From: ZC4RG17 sp036380875
GTDB taxonomy: Bacteria > Actinomycetota > Acidimicrobiia > Spongiisociales > ZC4RG35
DNA: 64,000 nt
Direction of reading: 5' to 3'
Assembly (NCBI GenBank): GCA_036380875.1
Contig: DASVDX010000054.1
Location: forward strand, 35,635-99,634
The translations under genes were made by a program, and so were the position numbers. Numbering within the stretch: the stretch's first letter is position 1; every line of letters starts with the position of its first letter. Below, in pieces: positions 15,902 through 24,480 of this stretch. Below the pieces are notes generated by a model. The model was given only the letters and a program-made list of their open reading frames with translations. It was not told the DNA's origin and did not search any database.

Positions 15902-18900
15902 AGCGTCTTCTCCCCGCTCAGACGGAGCACCGGGCGCCACAGCCGCTCGCAGAAGTCGGCGAACCCGGCTTGGTGCAGGGCGTCAAGCGAATCGATGTGA
16001 GGGAGCACCAGCCCGAGGGCGCGGTCCTTCTTCTCGTTTCGGAACGCGTCGTCGGCCGCGCGCCTGGCGGCGAACTCGTCGGTACCGATCTTGCGCTGCC
16101 AGTTGTATGCGGTTTCGCAGGGAAGAGGGAGCGGTTGGCGGTGACCCTCCACATACAGGTCCACCAGATCGCCGAGGAGGAGCTCCGCTTCCTGGCGCCG
16201 GCTCGCGGCATCGGCTGCTTTCACCGGGCCGATCGTCAGCAGCACATGCTTGTCGGAGCCCTCCTTCTTTCCGATCAGGACGGCCGTCCAGGCGGTCTCC
16301 GGCTTCAGCGCCGACAGGAAGACCATTTCGGCGAACGCCCGGAGTCGTCGGGCGCCGTTGATGCGGCTGGGCGTGACCATCGTGATGTAGCCGAGGTGCG
16401 GGTCGGCGTTGACTTTGCCTTCCACGACCACACCTCCGGCGACCTCGACGGAGCCGGCGAACGGATGGCGGCGATGGGGGTCATAACCCTTCTCGACTGC
16501 GGCGTCGTGGATCGTCTGGGCGGCGGCGAGAGCCTTCTCCAGGTCGTCGTCACCGAGACGGCCGGGGGGCAGGGCGTCGGCGCCCCGTTCCCGTCTGAAG
16601 AGCTCGTCGGGCGAGTGGCCGGCGATGAGCCCCTGCAGCACCCGGTCGGTGAGCCCCCAACGCTCGAGGCCCACGAGATCCACCGGCAGGGTGTCGTCAG
16701 CGATCTCTCCGGGATCGGGCACCGTGAATCCGAGACGGGCCTTGACGAACCTCTGCACCGGGTTGCGGAGGAACTCGACGAGGTCCTCGAGTCGGATCGT
16801 CTCCGGAATGGGGAATTCCGGCCACTCGCACCGCCCGGCCGATGCATCCAGGGGTCGGTTCTGGGTGGCGACGGCACCCTCGTATTGCATGCGGTCGAAT
16901 CCCCACGGCCGGGCCGGAATCAACTCACCGGGAGTGAAGTTGGTGGGGCTGAACGACTGCAGCGGGTGGTGGAACTCGATCGCCTTGCGGCCGTCCTCTC
17001 CCACCATCTCCTCGACCGTGTCGAGCAGTTCGGCCACCGGGACGGCGGGCGGTATTTCGGCGTTGGTCAGGTCGTCGCGCCCGGAATACGTGACGAGCAG
17101 ATGGTCGCCCGCAGCCATCAAGGCGTCCAACAGGAGTTGGCGATCCATGGACCCCGGGTGGAGATCACCGACGACTTCGTGGTCGACGAGGAGGTCGTCG
17201 CCGTCGATACGCCCCCGACGGGGAAAGCGGGATTCGTCCATTCCCACCAGCGCCACGACGCGGTAGGGGACGGATCGCATGGGCACGAGAGTGCAAACGG
17301 TGACGTCACCGGTGCGCATGTGGAGGGCGCTAGGACGGTCGTCGGTCCAGACGGATATCGCCTGTCGGGCTTCGCCCAGCGAGATCTCGGGATCGACTCC
17401 GCTCTCGGGGAGGGGGAAGGTCTCGGCGAGCAGCCGCTCCAACTGGTGCAACTGCCACTCTTGTCCCCATTCCGGAGCGGCCAGTAGCCGCACCGCGGTG
17501 GCGATCGCTCCCGCCCACTCGGAGCGGGGCCGGCGACGGCAAAGGAGGCGACGGACCGCCACCAGACGATCCAGGATCGACGCCAACACGGAGGCGGGCA
17601 CCGTCTCTTGACCTTCGACGCCGTCGAGTGGCGCCAGGTCGCCCACTGTGCGGACCGGGTCGTCGGCGTAGAACACACCCGTCAGGGTGCGGTCGAGCCC
17701 TCGTCTCCAGGTCCGTTCTTCCCGCTCGACACCCCACTCCCGTCGATGCTCCAGGTCGAGGCCCCAGGCGACCCGGGCGTCGTCGATCATGGTCACCACC
17801 GCCCCAGCGGTGTCGTCGTCGATCCCGAACCTCTGCTGTACGACGGGGCGGTGGACGAGGTCGCGGACGGCGTCTGCTTCCAGCCGTGACCCGGCGATGT
17901 CGAGCAGGGTGGCCGTGAAGGCGACGAGAGGGTTGGTGACTGCGGGCGAGCGGTCGGCGATGCGCAGGCGGAGGTCGGGGAGACCGCTGGTCGGGCGTTG
18001 CGGGAAAGCGGCCTCGAGGAGCGGAGCGAAGGTGGCGAGGTCAGGCGTCATGACGACGATGTCGCGCGGCTCCAGAGTGGGGTCGTCGGTGAGGAGGTGG
18101 AGGATGGCGTCCCGGACGACCTCCGCCTGGCGGCGAGCGCCATGGCAGACATGGATCTGGAGTGAGCGATCCTCGGCGCCGGTCACCTGGGAGGCGAGGG
18201 CGGGGTCGTACGCCGGTGCCCTGTTCTCCTGGACGTCCCTTTGGATGCTCCCGAGCAATGTGGAGAGGCGCGGCGGAGAAGGAGCGAGCTCGCCGTCGAG
18301 GCCGTGGGAGGCCAGCACGATCTGCAACTCGCGGACGTCCCGGCCCCAGGTGTGGAGGAGCGGATTCGCCACCCGTGTGATGGTGGGATCGGCGGATCGG
18401 AGAGGGAGGACCCTGATTCCCATCTCTTCCACCGACCGCCACAGGACCGGTGAGGGGTGGAGCACGTAGAGGAGGACCTCGCATTGCGCACCGAGTGCGA
18501 CCAGAACCTCGAGGTCGAGAGGGTCGGCGGACGTGAGCCCGTAGACAGCCACTCGTTCGGGCAGCCCCGGGTCGATGTCTCCCCGGCGGATCGGATCGAG
18601 CCCCTCAGGCATCAGCTCCGGCAACGACCCGACTCCCACGTGCCGGCGGAGCTCCCGCCACAGGGCCGCCTGCCATCGGGCCTCCGACGACAGCGGTTCC
18701 CCGTCGGGGCCCACGTCGTCGCCCACCGCCCAGGAGCGAATCATCGACGGGCGGCGCCGGGCGTACTTGGAGAAGAGTGTCCCGATCTTCGTGGCCGCCG
18801 CCAGCCGATTGTCGGGAGAGCCACCTCGGTCCACGTCGAGGTAGCGGGCGAGGATCTGCATCCATGGCTCGCCGAGGCACTCGTCGATGACCTCGAGGAG

Positions 18901-19203
18901 GTGGGAGACGATCCCGGAGCCATCCCACGCCCGCACGGACCGAGCGAGCTCCGGCACCGTTTCGAGGACCTGGCGGACGACTCGTCCGGGGGAGGGGAAG
19001 TCGACGTTGGCGCAGATCCCGTCCGTCACGCCCCGTTCGGCGAGGCCCGAGGCGATGCGCTGGGTCAGCCAGCGTTCGATGCCCCGCGACGGCACGGCGA
19101 CAACCTCGGAGTCGAACAAGCCTCCCACGGGCTCGGCCAGCTGATCGCAGAGAAGCGCCACCAAGGCGTCGGGATGAGACGCGATGTGGACTCGGACCGC
19201 CAC
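15898..19203 (-). CDS. recC: exodeoxyribonuclease V gamma subunit RecC
   Basis: Chi-recognition and scaffold subunit of RecBCD, 1101 residues. N-terminal VHIASHPDALVALLCDQLAEP and VVAVPSRGIERWLTQRIASGL are typical of RecC, as are LPERVAVYGLTSADPLDLEVLVAL, DIVVMTPDLATFAPLLEAAF and MRSVPYRVVALVGMDESRFPRRGRIDGDDL. GTG 19203 is the start of the conserved N-terminus. First gene of the operon, with recB and recD coupled by 4-base overlaps. Confidence 0.96.
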   Translation of the reverse strand: MAVRVHIASHPDALVALLCDQLAEPVGGLFDSEVVAVPSRGIERWLTQRIASGLAERGVTDGICANVDFPSPGRVVRQVLETVPELARSVRAWDGSGIVSHLLEVIDECLGEPWMQILARYLDVDRGGSPDNRLAAATKIGTLFSKYARRRPSMIRSWAVGDDVGPDGEPLSSEARWQAALWRELRRHVGVGSLPELMPEGLDPIRRGDIDPGLPERVAVYGLTSADPLDLEVLVALGAQCEVLLYVLHPSPVLWRSVEEMGIRVLPLRSADPTITRVANPLLHTWGRDVRELQIVLASHGLDGELAPSPPRLSTLLGSIQRDVQENRAPAYDPALASQVTGAEDRSLQIHVCHGARRQAEVVRDAILHLLTDDPTLEPRDIVVMTPDLATFAPLLEAAFPQRPTSGLPDLRLRIADRSPAVTNPLVAFTATLLDIAGSRLEADAVRDLVHRPVVQQRFGIDDDTAGAVVTMIDDARVAWGLDLEHRREWGVEREERTWRRGLDRTLTGVFYADDPVRTVGDLAPLDGVEGQETVPASVLASILDRLVAVRRLLCRRRPRSEWAGAIATAVRLLAAPEWGQEWQLHQLERLLAETFPLPESGVDPEISLGEARQAISVWTDDRPSALHMRTGDVTVCTLVPMRSVPYRVVALVGMDESRFPRRGRIDGDDLLVDHEVVGDLHPGSMDRQLLLDALMAAGDHLLVTYSGRDDLTNAEIPPAVPVAELLDTVEEMVGEDGRKAIEFHHPLQSFSPTNFTPGELIPARPWGFDRMQYEGAVATQNRPLDASAGRCEWPEFPIPETIRLEDLVEFLRNPVQRFVKARLGFTVPDPGEIADDTLPVDLVGLERWGLTDRVLQGLIAGHSPDELFRRERGADALPPGRLGDDDLEKALAAAQTIHDAAVEKGYDPHRRHPFAGSVEVAGGVVVEGKVNADPHLGYITMVTPSRINGARRLRAFAEMVFLSALKPETAWTAVLIGKKEGSDKHVLLTIGPVKAADAASRRQEAELLLGDLVDLYVEGHRQPLPLPCETAYNWQRKIGTDEFAARRAADDAFRNEKKDRALGLVLPHIDSLDALHQAGFADFCERLWRPVLRLSGEKTL

Positions 19204-19356
19204 GCCGACAACCTATCAGGAAGCCCCGACAGCCCGCGCAGCCTGATACCGGTTTCCTCGAGCAGGGGTGGCGAGCTTTTGTGTAGAGTCGATTTGACAA
19301 TTTCGGCGGTGGTGTGGTGGCCACCGACGAAGTGGTGTTCATGAGGAGGCGGGCAA

Positions 19357-20766
19357 ATGAAAACGACCCGAATGTTCGTTGCGGTGATGATGCTCTTGGC
19401 CCTGGTGGTCTCTGCCTGCGGAGGTCAGGCCACCGACGGGACGACGGCACCCACGGAACCGGCCGGCGACACGAGCGAGCCGGCGGACACGACGCCGGGC
19501 GACACGGAACCGGCGACCACTCCGACGACCGGAGGCACGTCGGCAGAGGGAGAGCCGATCCGCATCGGCACTTCCCTTCCCCTCACCGGCGAGTTCTCGG
19601 TCCCGGCGGTGAAGCACCGCGACGGGTTCCAGCTGTGCGTCGACCTGATCAACGAAGCGGGCGGGATCGACGGACGGCCGCTCGAGCTGGTGGTCGAGGA
19701 CAACCGGTCGGACACCCAGACGGCGGTGAACCAGTACGAGCGGTTCATCACCACCAACCAGGTCGATGTCCTCTTCGGGACGTTCTCCAGCGCCCTCACC
19801 TTCCCGACTTCGGCGGTGGCCGAGCAGAACGGCTGGGTCTACCCCGTGCCTTCCGGCGGCGCCGGCCGAATCTGGGAGCGCGGTTACCAGAACCTCTTCT
19901 ACTTCCAGCAGGGGACTGCCGAGGTGATCGGGGCGACTCCGATCCGGGCGCTGGAGCACTATCGGGACGCCGGGATCGTGCCGGAGGATGGGTTCCCGCA
20001 GACCGCGGCGGTGGTCAACGCCGACGACTTCTTCGCCCTGGCGATCTCGGCCGGTCTCGTCGGCGACACGGTGGAGATTCCCGACACCGACGTCGTCCTC
20101 GACCTGTCACCAGGCTGGCTGGCGGAGGCGGGCATCGAGCCGGTCCTCGAGCAGTCGTGGCCGGTCGGCCAGTTCAACGACTGGATCAACCTGGCCAACT
20201 CGATCCGTTCCGCCGACCCCGATGCCGTCTTCGTGAGCACTGCCTCGGTGGAGGAAGCGGTATCGATGGTGGACGCCTTCAGGACGGTCGGCTACAACCC
20301 CGACTTCCTGTACATGTCCCAGGGTGCCCAGTCCGAGTTCCAGGAGGCGCTGGGAGATGCGGCCAACGGCATCGCCATCCACGTCTCCTATCACACCTCC
20401 GCGAACTTCGAGAGCCTCCTGGCGGGCGAGCCCTACACCAACCAGGACTTCATCGAGGACTTCTCGGCGATCCACGGTCGGGCTCCGGACGAAGACGAAG
20501 CCATCCCGTTCGCGGTCTGTCAGGGGATGGAGCAGGCCATCCGGGGAACGGGAGGAACCGATCAGGCCGCCCTCCGGGAGTGGCTGGCTTCCCGCACCGA
20601 GGACGACCCTGTTCGGACCGTGCTCGGCGACTTCTACTGGAACGAGAAGGGCCTCCCGATCGACCGGACGCACATCCTCACTCAGTGGCAGGACGGAGAG
20701 CTGCAGGCGGTCTATCCCGCCGTCGAGGGGACGGTCGACATGATCTTCCCCAAACCGGAGTGGTAG
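19357..20766 (+). CDS. LIV/urea-type ABC transporter substrate-binding lipoprotein
   Basis: A 469-residue extracytoplasmic type I periplasmic-binding-fold protein. Signal MFVAVMMLLALVVSACGG gives a lipidated Cys, followed by a Thr/Pro/Asp linker (about 25-65) and then IRIGTSLPLTGEFSVPAVKHRDGFQLCVDLINEAGGIDGRP, the opening of LivK/UrtA-type receptors. AGGAGG sits just before ATG 19357. First gene of the operon with LivG, LivF, LivH and LivM equivalents. The ligand (branched amino acid, amide, urea or other) cannot be decided from sequence. The 153-base upstream gap shows a TTGACA at 19293 but no convincing -10. Confidence 0.93.
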   Translation: MKTTRMFVAVMMLLALVVSACGGQATDGTTAPTEPAGDTSEPADTTPGDTEPATTPTTGGTSAEGEPIRIGTSLPLTGEFSVPAVKHRDGFQLCVDLINEAGGIDGRPLELVVEDNRSDTQTAVNQYERFITTNQVDVLFGTFSSALTFPTSAVAEQNGWVYPVPSGGAGRIWERGYQNLFYFQQGTAEVIGATPIRALEHYRDAGIVPEDGFPQTAAVVNADDFFALAISAGLVGDTVEIPDTDVVLDLSPGWLAEAGIEPVLEQSWPVGQFNDWINLANSIRSADPDAVFVSTASVEEAVSMVDAFRTVGYNPDFLYMSQGAQSEFQEALGDAANGIAIHVSYHTSANFESLLAGEPYTNQDFIEDFSAIHGRAPDEDEAIPFAVCQGMEQAIRGTGGTDQAALREWLASRTEDDPVRTVLGDFYWNEKGLPIDRTHILTQWQDGELQAVYPAVEGTVDMIFPKPEW

Positions 20767-20775
20767 GCCTCATCG

Positions 20776-20798
20776 GGGCCGGGCGACACGCCCGGCCC
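20776..20798 (+). terminator. intercistronic stem-loop after the binding-protein gene
   Basis: GGGCCGGGC (20776-20784), loop GACAC, GCCCGGCCC (20790-20798), 10 bases after the binding-protein stop and 41 bases before the first ATPase gene. It lacks a T tract, so partial termination or 3'-end protection of the binding-protein message is more likely than full termination. Confidence 0.65.
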
Positions 20799-20839
20799 TC
20801 ACTCTCACCCAGACCCGAGATGTTGTTGGCAACGTATTG

Positions 20840-21583
20840 ATGGCAGTGGACGACATCCTCGAGGCACGCGGGCTGAACAAGGCCTACGGAGGCCTCCAGG
20901 CCGTGCGCAACTGCACGTTCACCGTGGAGAGAGGCTCGATCACGTCTCTGATCGGTCCCAATGGAGCAGGCAAGACCACTGCCTTCGACCTCATCAACGG
21001 GGTGGTGGTCCCCGACTCGGGTCAGGTGATCTTCGACGGAGTCGACGTGACCGGGCGGCTCCCGCACACGCTCACCCGGATGGGTATGAGCCGCACCTTC
21101 CAGATCACCCGCGACCTGCGTGACATGACGGTTCTCGAGAACATGGTCGTCAGCTCACCCGCGCGAGGGTGGCGCACGCTGGTCGGCACGAAGGTGCAGC
21201 GTCACGAAAAAGACAGGGCGATGGATCTCCTCGACTTCGTCGGGATCTCCCATCTCGCCCACACCCCGGCCGACCGCCTCTCCTACGGCCAGCGGAAGCT
21301 GCTCGAGTTCGCGTCCGTCCTCATGTCGGACCCGAAGCTCGTCCTGCTGGACGAACCCGCCGGGGGAGTCAACCCGGCGCTCCTCGAACGGATCATCGAC
21401 CGCATCCAGGCCTTGAACCGCTCGGGCATCACCTTCCTCTTGGTCGAGCACAAGATCGACATGGTCATGCAGCTGAGCCATCGGGTGATCGTGATGGCGC
21501 ACGGGGAGGTGCTCGCCGAAGGCACGCCCGACGAGATCCAGCGCAACGACATGGTCCTCGACGCCTACCTGGGCAAGGTATGA
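20840..21583 (+). CDS. LIV-type ABC transporter ATP-binding protein (LivG-like)
   Basis: A 247-residue ATPase. Walker A GPNGAGKTTAFDLINGVV, the LivG-type SRTFQITRDLRDMTVLENMVV segment, signature LSYGQRKLLEFASVLM, Walker B LVLLDEPAGGVNP, and the H-loop LLVEHKIDMVM. ATG 20840 follows an in-frame TTG (20837) and I prefer the ATG. It pairs with the LivF-like ATPase (ATGA overlap) to power the permease dimer encoded by the next two genes. Confidence 0.94.
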   Translation: MAVDDILEARGLNKAYGGLQAVRNCTFTVERGSITSLIGPNGAGKTTAFDLINGVVVPDSGQVIFDGVDVTGRLPHTLTRMGMSRTFQITRDLRDMTVLENMVVSSPARGWRTLVGTKVQRHEKDRAMDLLDFVGISHLAHTPADRLSYGQRKLLEFASVLMSDPKLVLLDEPAGGVNPALLERIIDRIQALNRSGITFLLVEHKIDMVMQLSHRVIVMAHGEVLAEGTPDEIQRNDMVLDAYLGKV

Positions 21584-22326
21584 GCGCCCTGCTCGAGCTT
21601 CGCGATGTGCGGGCCGGTTACGGCAAAGGGCCGGACATCCTCCAGCAGGTCGACCTCACCATCGAGGAGGGGCGGTCCGCCTGCATCATCGGGCCCAACG
21701 GCGCCGGCAAGTCCACACTGCTCAAGGTGGTCGCCGGGATCCTCTCGCCGCGGGCCGGCGAGATCCTCTTTCGCGGTGAGCCGGTCGCCGGCAAGCGCCC
21801 CGACCAGCTGCTGCGACGCGGCATCAGCTACGTGCCCCAGGAGCGGAGCGTCTTTCCGACCATGACGGTGCGGGAAAACCTGAACATGGGCGCCTACTCG
21901 CTGTCCGACAAGTCGGTGGTCGCCGAGCGGCTCGAGCGGGTGCTCGACATGTTCCCGGTGCTCGCGGAGCGCCGGAACCAGTTGGCCGGCACGCTCTCGG
22001 GAGGGGAGCAGCAGATGCTCACCCTCGGACGGGCGCTGATGGTGAAACCCGCGTTGTTGATGGTCGACGAGCCGAGCCTGGGTCTCGCCCCCCAGGTCGC
22101 CGACCTGATCTTCGAGACGCTCCAGCATCTCGATGGTTCTGAGACGACGGTTCTCTTGGTCGAACAGAACGCTCACCGCGGCCTCGAGGCGGTCCAATGG
22201 GGAATCGTCTTGGACCTGGGGACCAAACGGTTCGAGGGCCCGGCGAACTCGATCCTCGACGACCCCCGGATCCGGGAGCTGTATCTCGGCACCCGGGTGG
22301 GCAGCGCGCCGGAGGTGGCGGAGTGA
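21580..22326 (+). CDS. LIV-type ABC transporter ATP-binding protein (LivF-like)
   Basis: A 248-residue ATPase of the LivF type: Walker A GPNGAGKSTLLKVVAGIL, the Q-loop SYVPQERSVFPTMTVRENL, signature LSGGEQQMLTLGRALM, Walker B LLMVDEPSLGLAPQVADLIF and LLVEQNAHRGLE. It overlaps the preceding ATPase by 4 bases and the permease start by 4 (GTGA at 22323). Confidence 0.95.
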   Translation: MSALLELRDVRAGYGKGPDILQQVDLTIEEGRSACIIGPNGAGKSTLLKVVAGILSPRAGEILFRGEPVAGKRPDQLLRRGISYVPQERSVFPTMTVRENLNMGAYSLSDKSVVAERLERVLDMFPVLAERRNQLAGTLSGGEQQMLTLGRALMVKPALLMVDEPSLGLAPQVADLIFETLQHLDGSETTVLLVEQNAHRGLEAVQWGIVLDLGTKRFEGPANSILDDPRIRELYLGTRVGSAPEVAE

Positions 22327-23198
22327 CCAACGTCCTCCAAGTCCTCGTGCTCGGTCTTCTCCTCGGCGGTGTCTACGCCCTGATGGCATCGGGACTCACG
22401 TTGATGTTCGGCGTCATGCGGGTCGTGAACCTCGCCCACGCCGCGTTCACGATCCTCGCCGCCTACATCGCCTTCTACGCCTTCACGCTGTTCCAGGTGG
22501 ATCCGGTGGTGTCGATCCTGATCACGATGCCGATCATGTTCGTGGTGGGGATGGTCGTGTACATCGCCTTGTTCCCCCGCATCGAAAACTCTCCGAAGTA
22601 CGTCGAGATGACCGTGCTGGCCACGTTCGCCCTGGCGCTGATCGTCGAGGGCACCTTGACGTACTTCTTCACCGGGATCTTCCGATCGACCCGGCCTGAC
22701 TATGCCACGGACTCCTTCTTCTGGGGCGACTTGTTCGTCCCCAAAGGCCAGTTGTGGGCTCTTGCGGTGAGCCTCGTCCTGCTCCTCGCACTCTGGGCGT
22801 TCCTCAAGTTCACCAAGTTCGGCAACGCTGTCCGGGCGACCATGCAGAACCGCACCGCGGCGGAGATCGTGGGGGTGAACGTCCGCCAGGTGTCGACGGT
22901 GTCGTTCGGTGTGGGGATGGCTCTCGCCGGGGCGTCGGGGTCGCTGCTCAGCTATCTGTTCCCGTTCTTCCCCGCCCGCCACTGGCAATGGGTCGCCATC
23001 CTGCTGTCCCTCATCGTCCTCGGCGGGCTGGGGAGCCTCAAAGGCGCCTTCATCGGCGCCATGGCTCTGGCCGTGGCGAGTGCCTTCGTCACCGACCGCT
23101 TCGGCCCGACCTGGTCGCCGGTGACTTTCTACCTGGCTCTGTTCATCGTCCTCCTGGTGCGACCCCAAGGCCTGTTCGGGAAGGTGGTGCGGATCTAG
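22323..23198 (+). CDS. LIV-type ABC transporter permease (LivH-like)
   Basis: A 291-residue inner-membrane permease with about eight spanning helices. LivH family features: GGVYALMASGLTLMFGVMRVVNLAHAAF at the N-terminus and the cytoplasmic EAA-like loop AVRATMQNRTAAEIVGVNV; then VILGGLGSLKGA-type loop near 240. GTG 22323 is coupled to the preceding ATPase. Forms the channel with the LivM-like subunit encoded directly after it with no gap. Confidence 0.94.
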   Translation: MTNVLQVLVLGLLLGGVYALMASGLTLMFGVMRVVNLAHAAFTILAAYIAFYAFTLFQVDPVVSILITMPIMFVVGMVVYIALFPRIENSPKYVEMTVLATFALALIVEGTLTYFFTGIFRSTRPDYATDSFFWGDLFVPKGQLWALAVSLVLLLALWAFLKFTKFGNAVRATMQNRTAAEIVGVNVRQVSTVSFGVGMALAGASGSLLSYLFPFFPARHWQWVAILLSLIVLGGLGSLKGAFIGAMALAVASAFVTDRFGPTWSPVTFYLALFIVLLVRPQGLFGKVVRI

Positions 23199-24233
23199 AT
23201 GGCCGACATCCACGTCGAACCAGTCGTCGAAGCCGACGAAGCTCCGGCTCCGGAGGAGCGCCGGGGCGGCTCTCGCTCGCGGATGATCGTCGGGATACTC
23301 GTGGCCGTCGTGGTGCTGGGCCTGCCCCTCGCCCGGCCCTGGATCTCTGCCTACAACTACGTGCTCCAGGTGGGCCTGCTCATCCTCATGTGGGTGGCGA
23401 TGGCTTCGAGTTGGAACATCATCGGAGGATTCGCCGGGTACATCTCCCTCGGCCACAACGTCTTCTTCGGGATCGGCGGCTACTTCTCGGGCCTGTTGCT
23501 CGCCTACCTGGGCTGGTCCCCTTTCGCCACCGCCCTCGGGGCCGGAGTCGTCGCCATGGCTGTGGGCGTGCTGGTCGGTCTGATCACGCTCCGAACCCGC
23601 GGCCCCGCTTTCATCATCTCGACGATCGCGCTCCTGCTGTTGGTGCACAACGCCATCGACAACTGGGAGCTGGCCGGGGCGGCGAGCGGCCTCAGCCTCC
23701 CACTGCCTCCTCTGCCGGTCGAGTGGCTCAAGGTGCCGTTCTATTACGGGATGGCCTTCTGCGCATTCGGGGCAGTGGGGCTGGCGTATTGGCTGGCCCA
23801 CTCCAAGTTCGGGCTGGGATTGCGCGCTCTCTCCCAGGACGAGACGAAGGCGGAGGTGGCGGGCATCAACACGAGGATGTACAAGGTGACGGCCTACGGG
23901 CTCAGCGCCTTCTTCATCGGAGTGGCTGGGGCGCTGTTCGGCTATTCGCTCTCGTATCTGCGGCCGACCACGTTCTTCGAGATCGGCCTCGCCGCCCAGA
24001 TGGTGCTGATGTCGATCCTCGGCGGAAGAGCAACCGTGGCCGGCCCGGTCATCGGGGCCGTGATCATCACGGCCGTCAACGAGTACTCCGTCGTGCAGTT
24101 CGGCGCCACCCCGCTGAACATCGTCGTGACGGGATTGATCCTCCTCGCCACGCTGCTCTTCTTCCCCCTCGGCATCGTCGGCAGCCTCCGCGAGGCGGGC
24201 AGGCTCCCGCGCTGGCTGGACTGGGACAGCTAG
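23199..24233 (+). CDS. LIV-type ABC transporter permease (LivM-like)
   Basis: A 344-residue permease. A 25-residue acidic cytoplasmic head is followed by about nine to ten helices. LivM features: MASSWNIIGGFAGYISLGHNVFFGIGGYF and the loop GLRALSQDETKAEVAGINTRMYKVTAYGLS. Last gene of the operon; its TAG stop is the same CTAG palindrome that ends the opposite-strand DUF3006 gene (24230-24233). Confidence 0.94.
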   Translation: MADIHVEPVVEADEAPAPEERRGGSRSRMIVGILVAVVVLGLPLARPWISAYNYVLQVGLLILMWVAMASSWNIIGGFAGYISLGHNVFFGIGGYFSGLLLAYLGWSPFATALGAGVVAMAVGVLVGLITLRTRGPAFIISTIALLLLVHNAIDNWELAGAASGLSLPLPPLPVEWLKVPFYYGMAFCAFGAVGLAYWLAHSKFGLGLRALSQDETKAEVAGINTRMYKVTAYGLSAFFIGVAGALFGYSLSYLRPTTFFEIGLAAQMVLMSILGGRATVAGPVIGAVIITAVNEYSVVQFGATPLNIVVTGLILLATLLFFPLGIVGSLREAGRLPRWLDWDS

Positions 24234-24469
24234 TCGCGGTCGGCGAGGCGGCTGCCCCGCTCACGGAGTTGTTCCATCTTCTCGCCGATCCGTTCGTCGG
24301 CGTCGGTGGTCGCCTGATGGTCGACCTCGAGGCTCAACCGGAGCCACGTGCCTTTTTTCGTGCCGGCGGGCAACTCGGAGCGGGGAACCACGAACTCGAT
24401 TTCGTCTTCGCCCACCAGGAGCACCGCCAGATCGCCTTCGAACCTGTCCACCACTGCCTTCATCGCCAT
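24230..24469 (-). CDS. DUF3006 domain protein
   Basis: A 79-residue acidic protein. MKAVVDRFEGDLAVLLVGEDEIEFVVPRSELPAGTKKGTWLRL is the DUF3006 beta-barrel-like domain, followed by a charged helix. ATG 24469 has a strong GAGGAGG site that begins at the stop of the preceding MBL-fold gene (11-base gap), so the two are one operon. DUF3006 genes are often found beside ComEC-like MBL hydrolases, as here; their role is unknown. Confidence 0.85.
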   Translation of the reverse strand: MAMKAVVDRFEGDLAVLLVGEDEIEFVVPRSELPAGTKKGTWLRLSLEVDHQATTDADERIGEKMEQLRERGSRLADRD

Positions 24470-24480
24470 ACGTCACCTCC

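Noticed and set aside
22173..23801. 542-residue minus-strand open frame
   Set aside because: Antisense to livH/livM; composition is Glu/His/Asp-rich shadow of GC-rich coding sequence, with no ribosome site or family motif.
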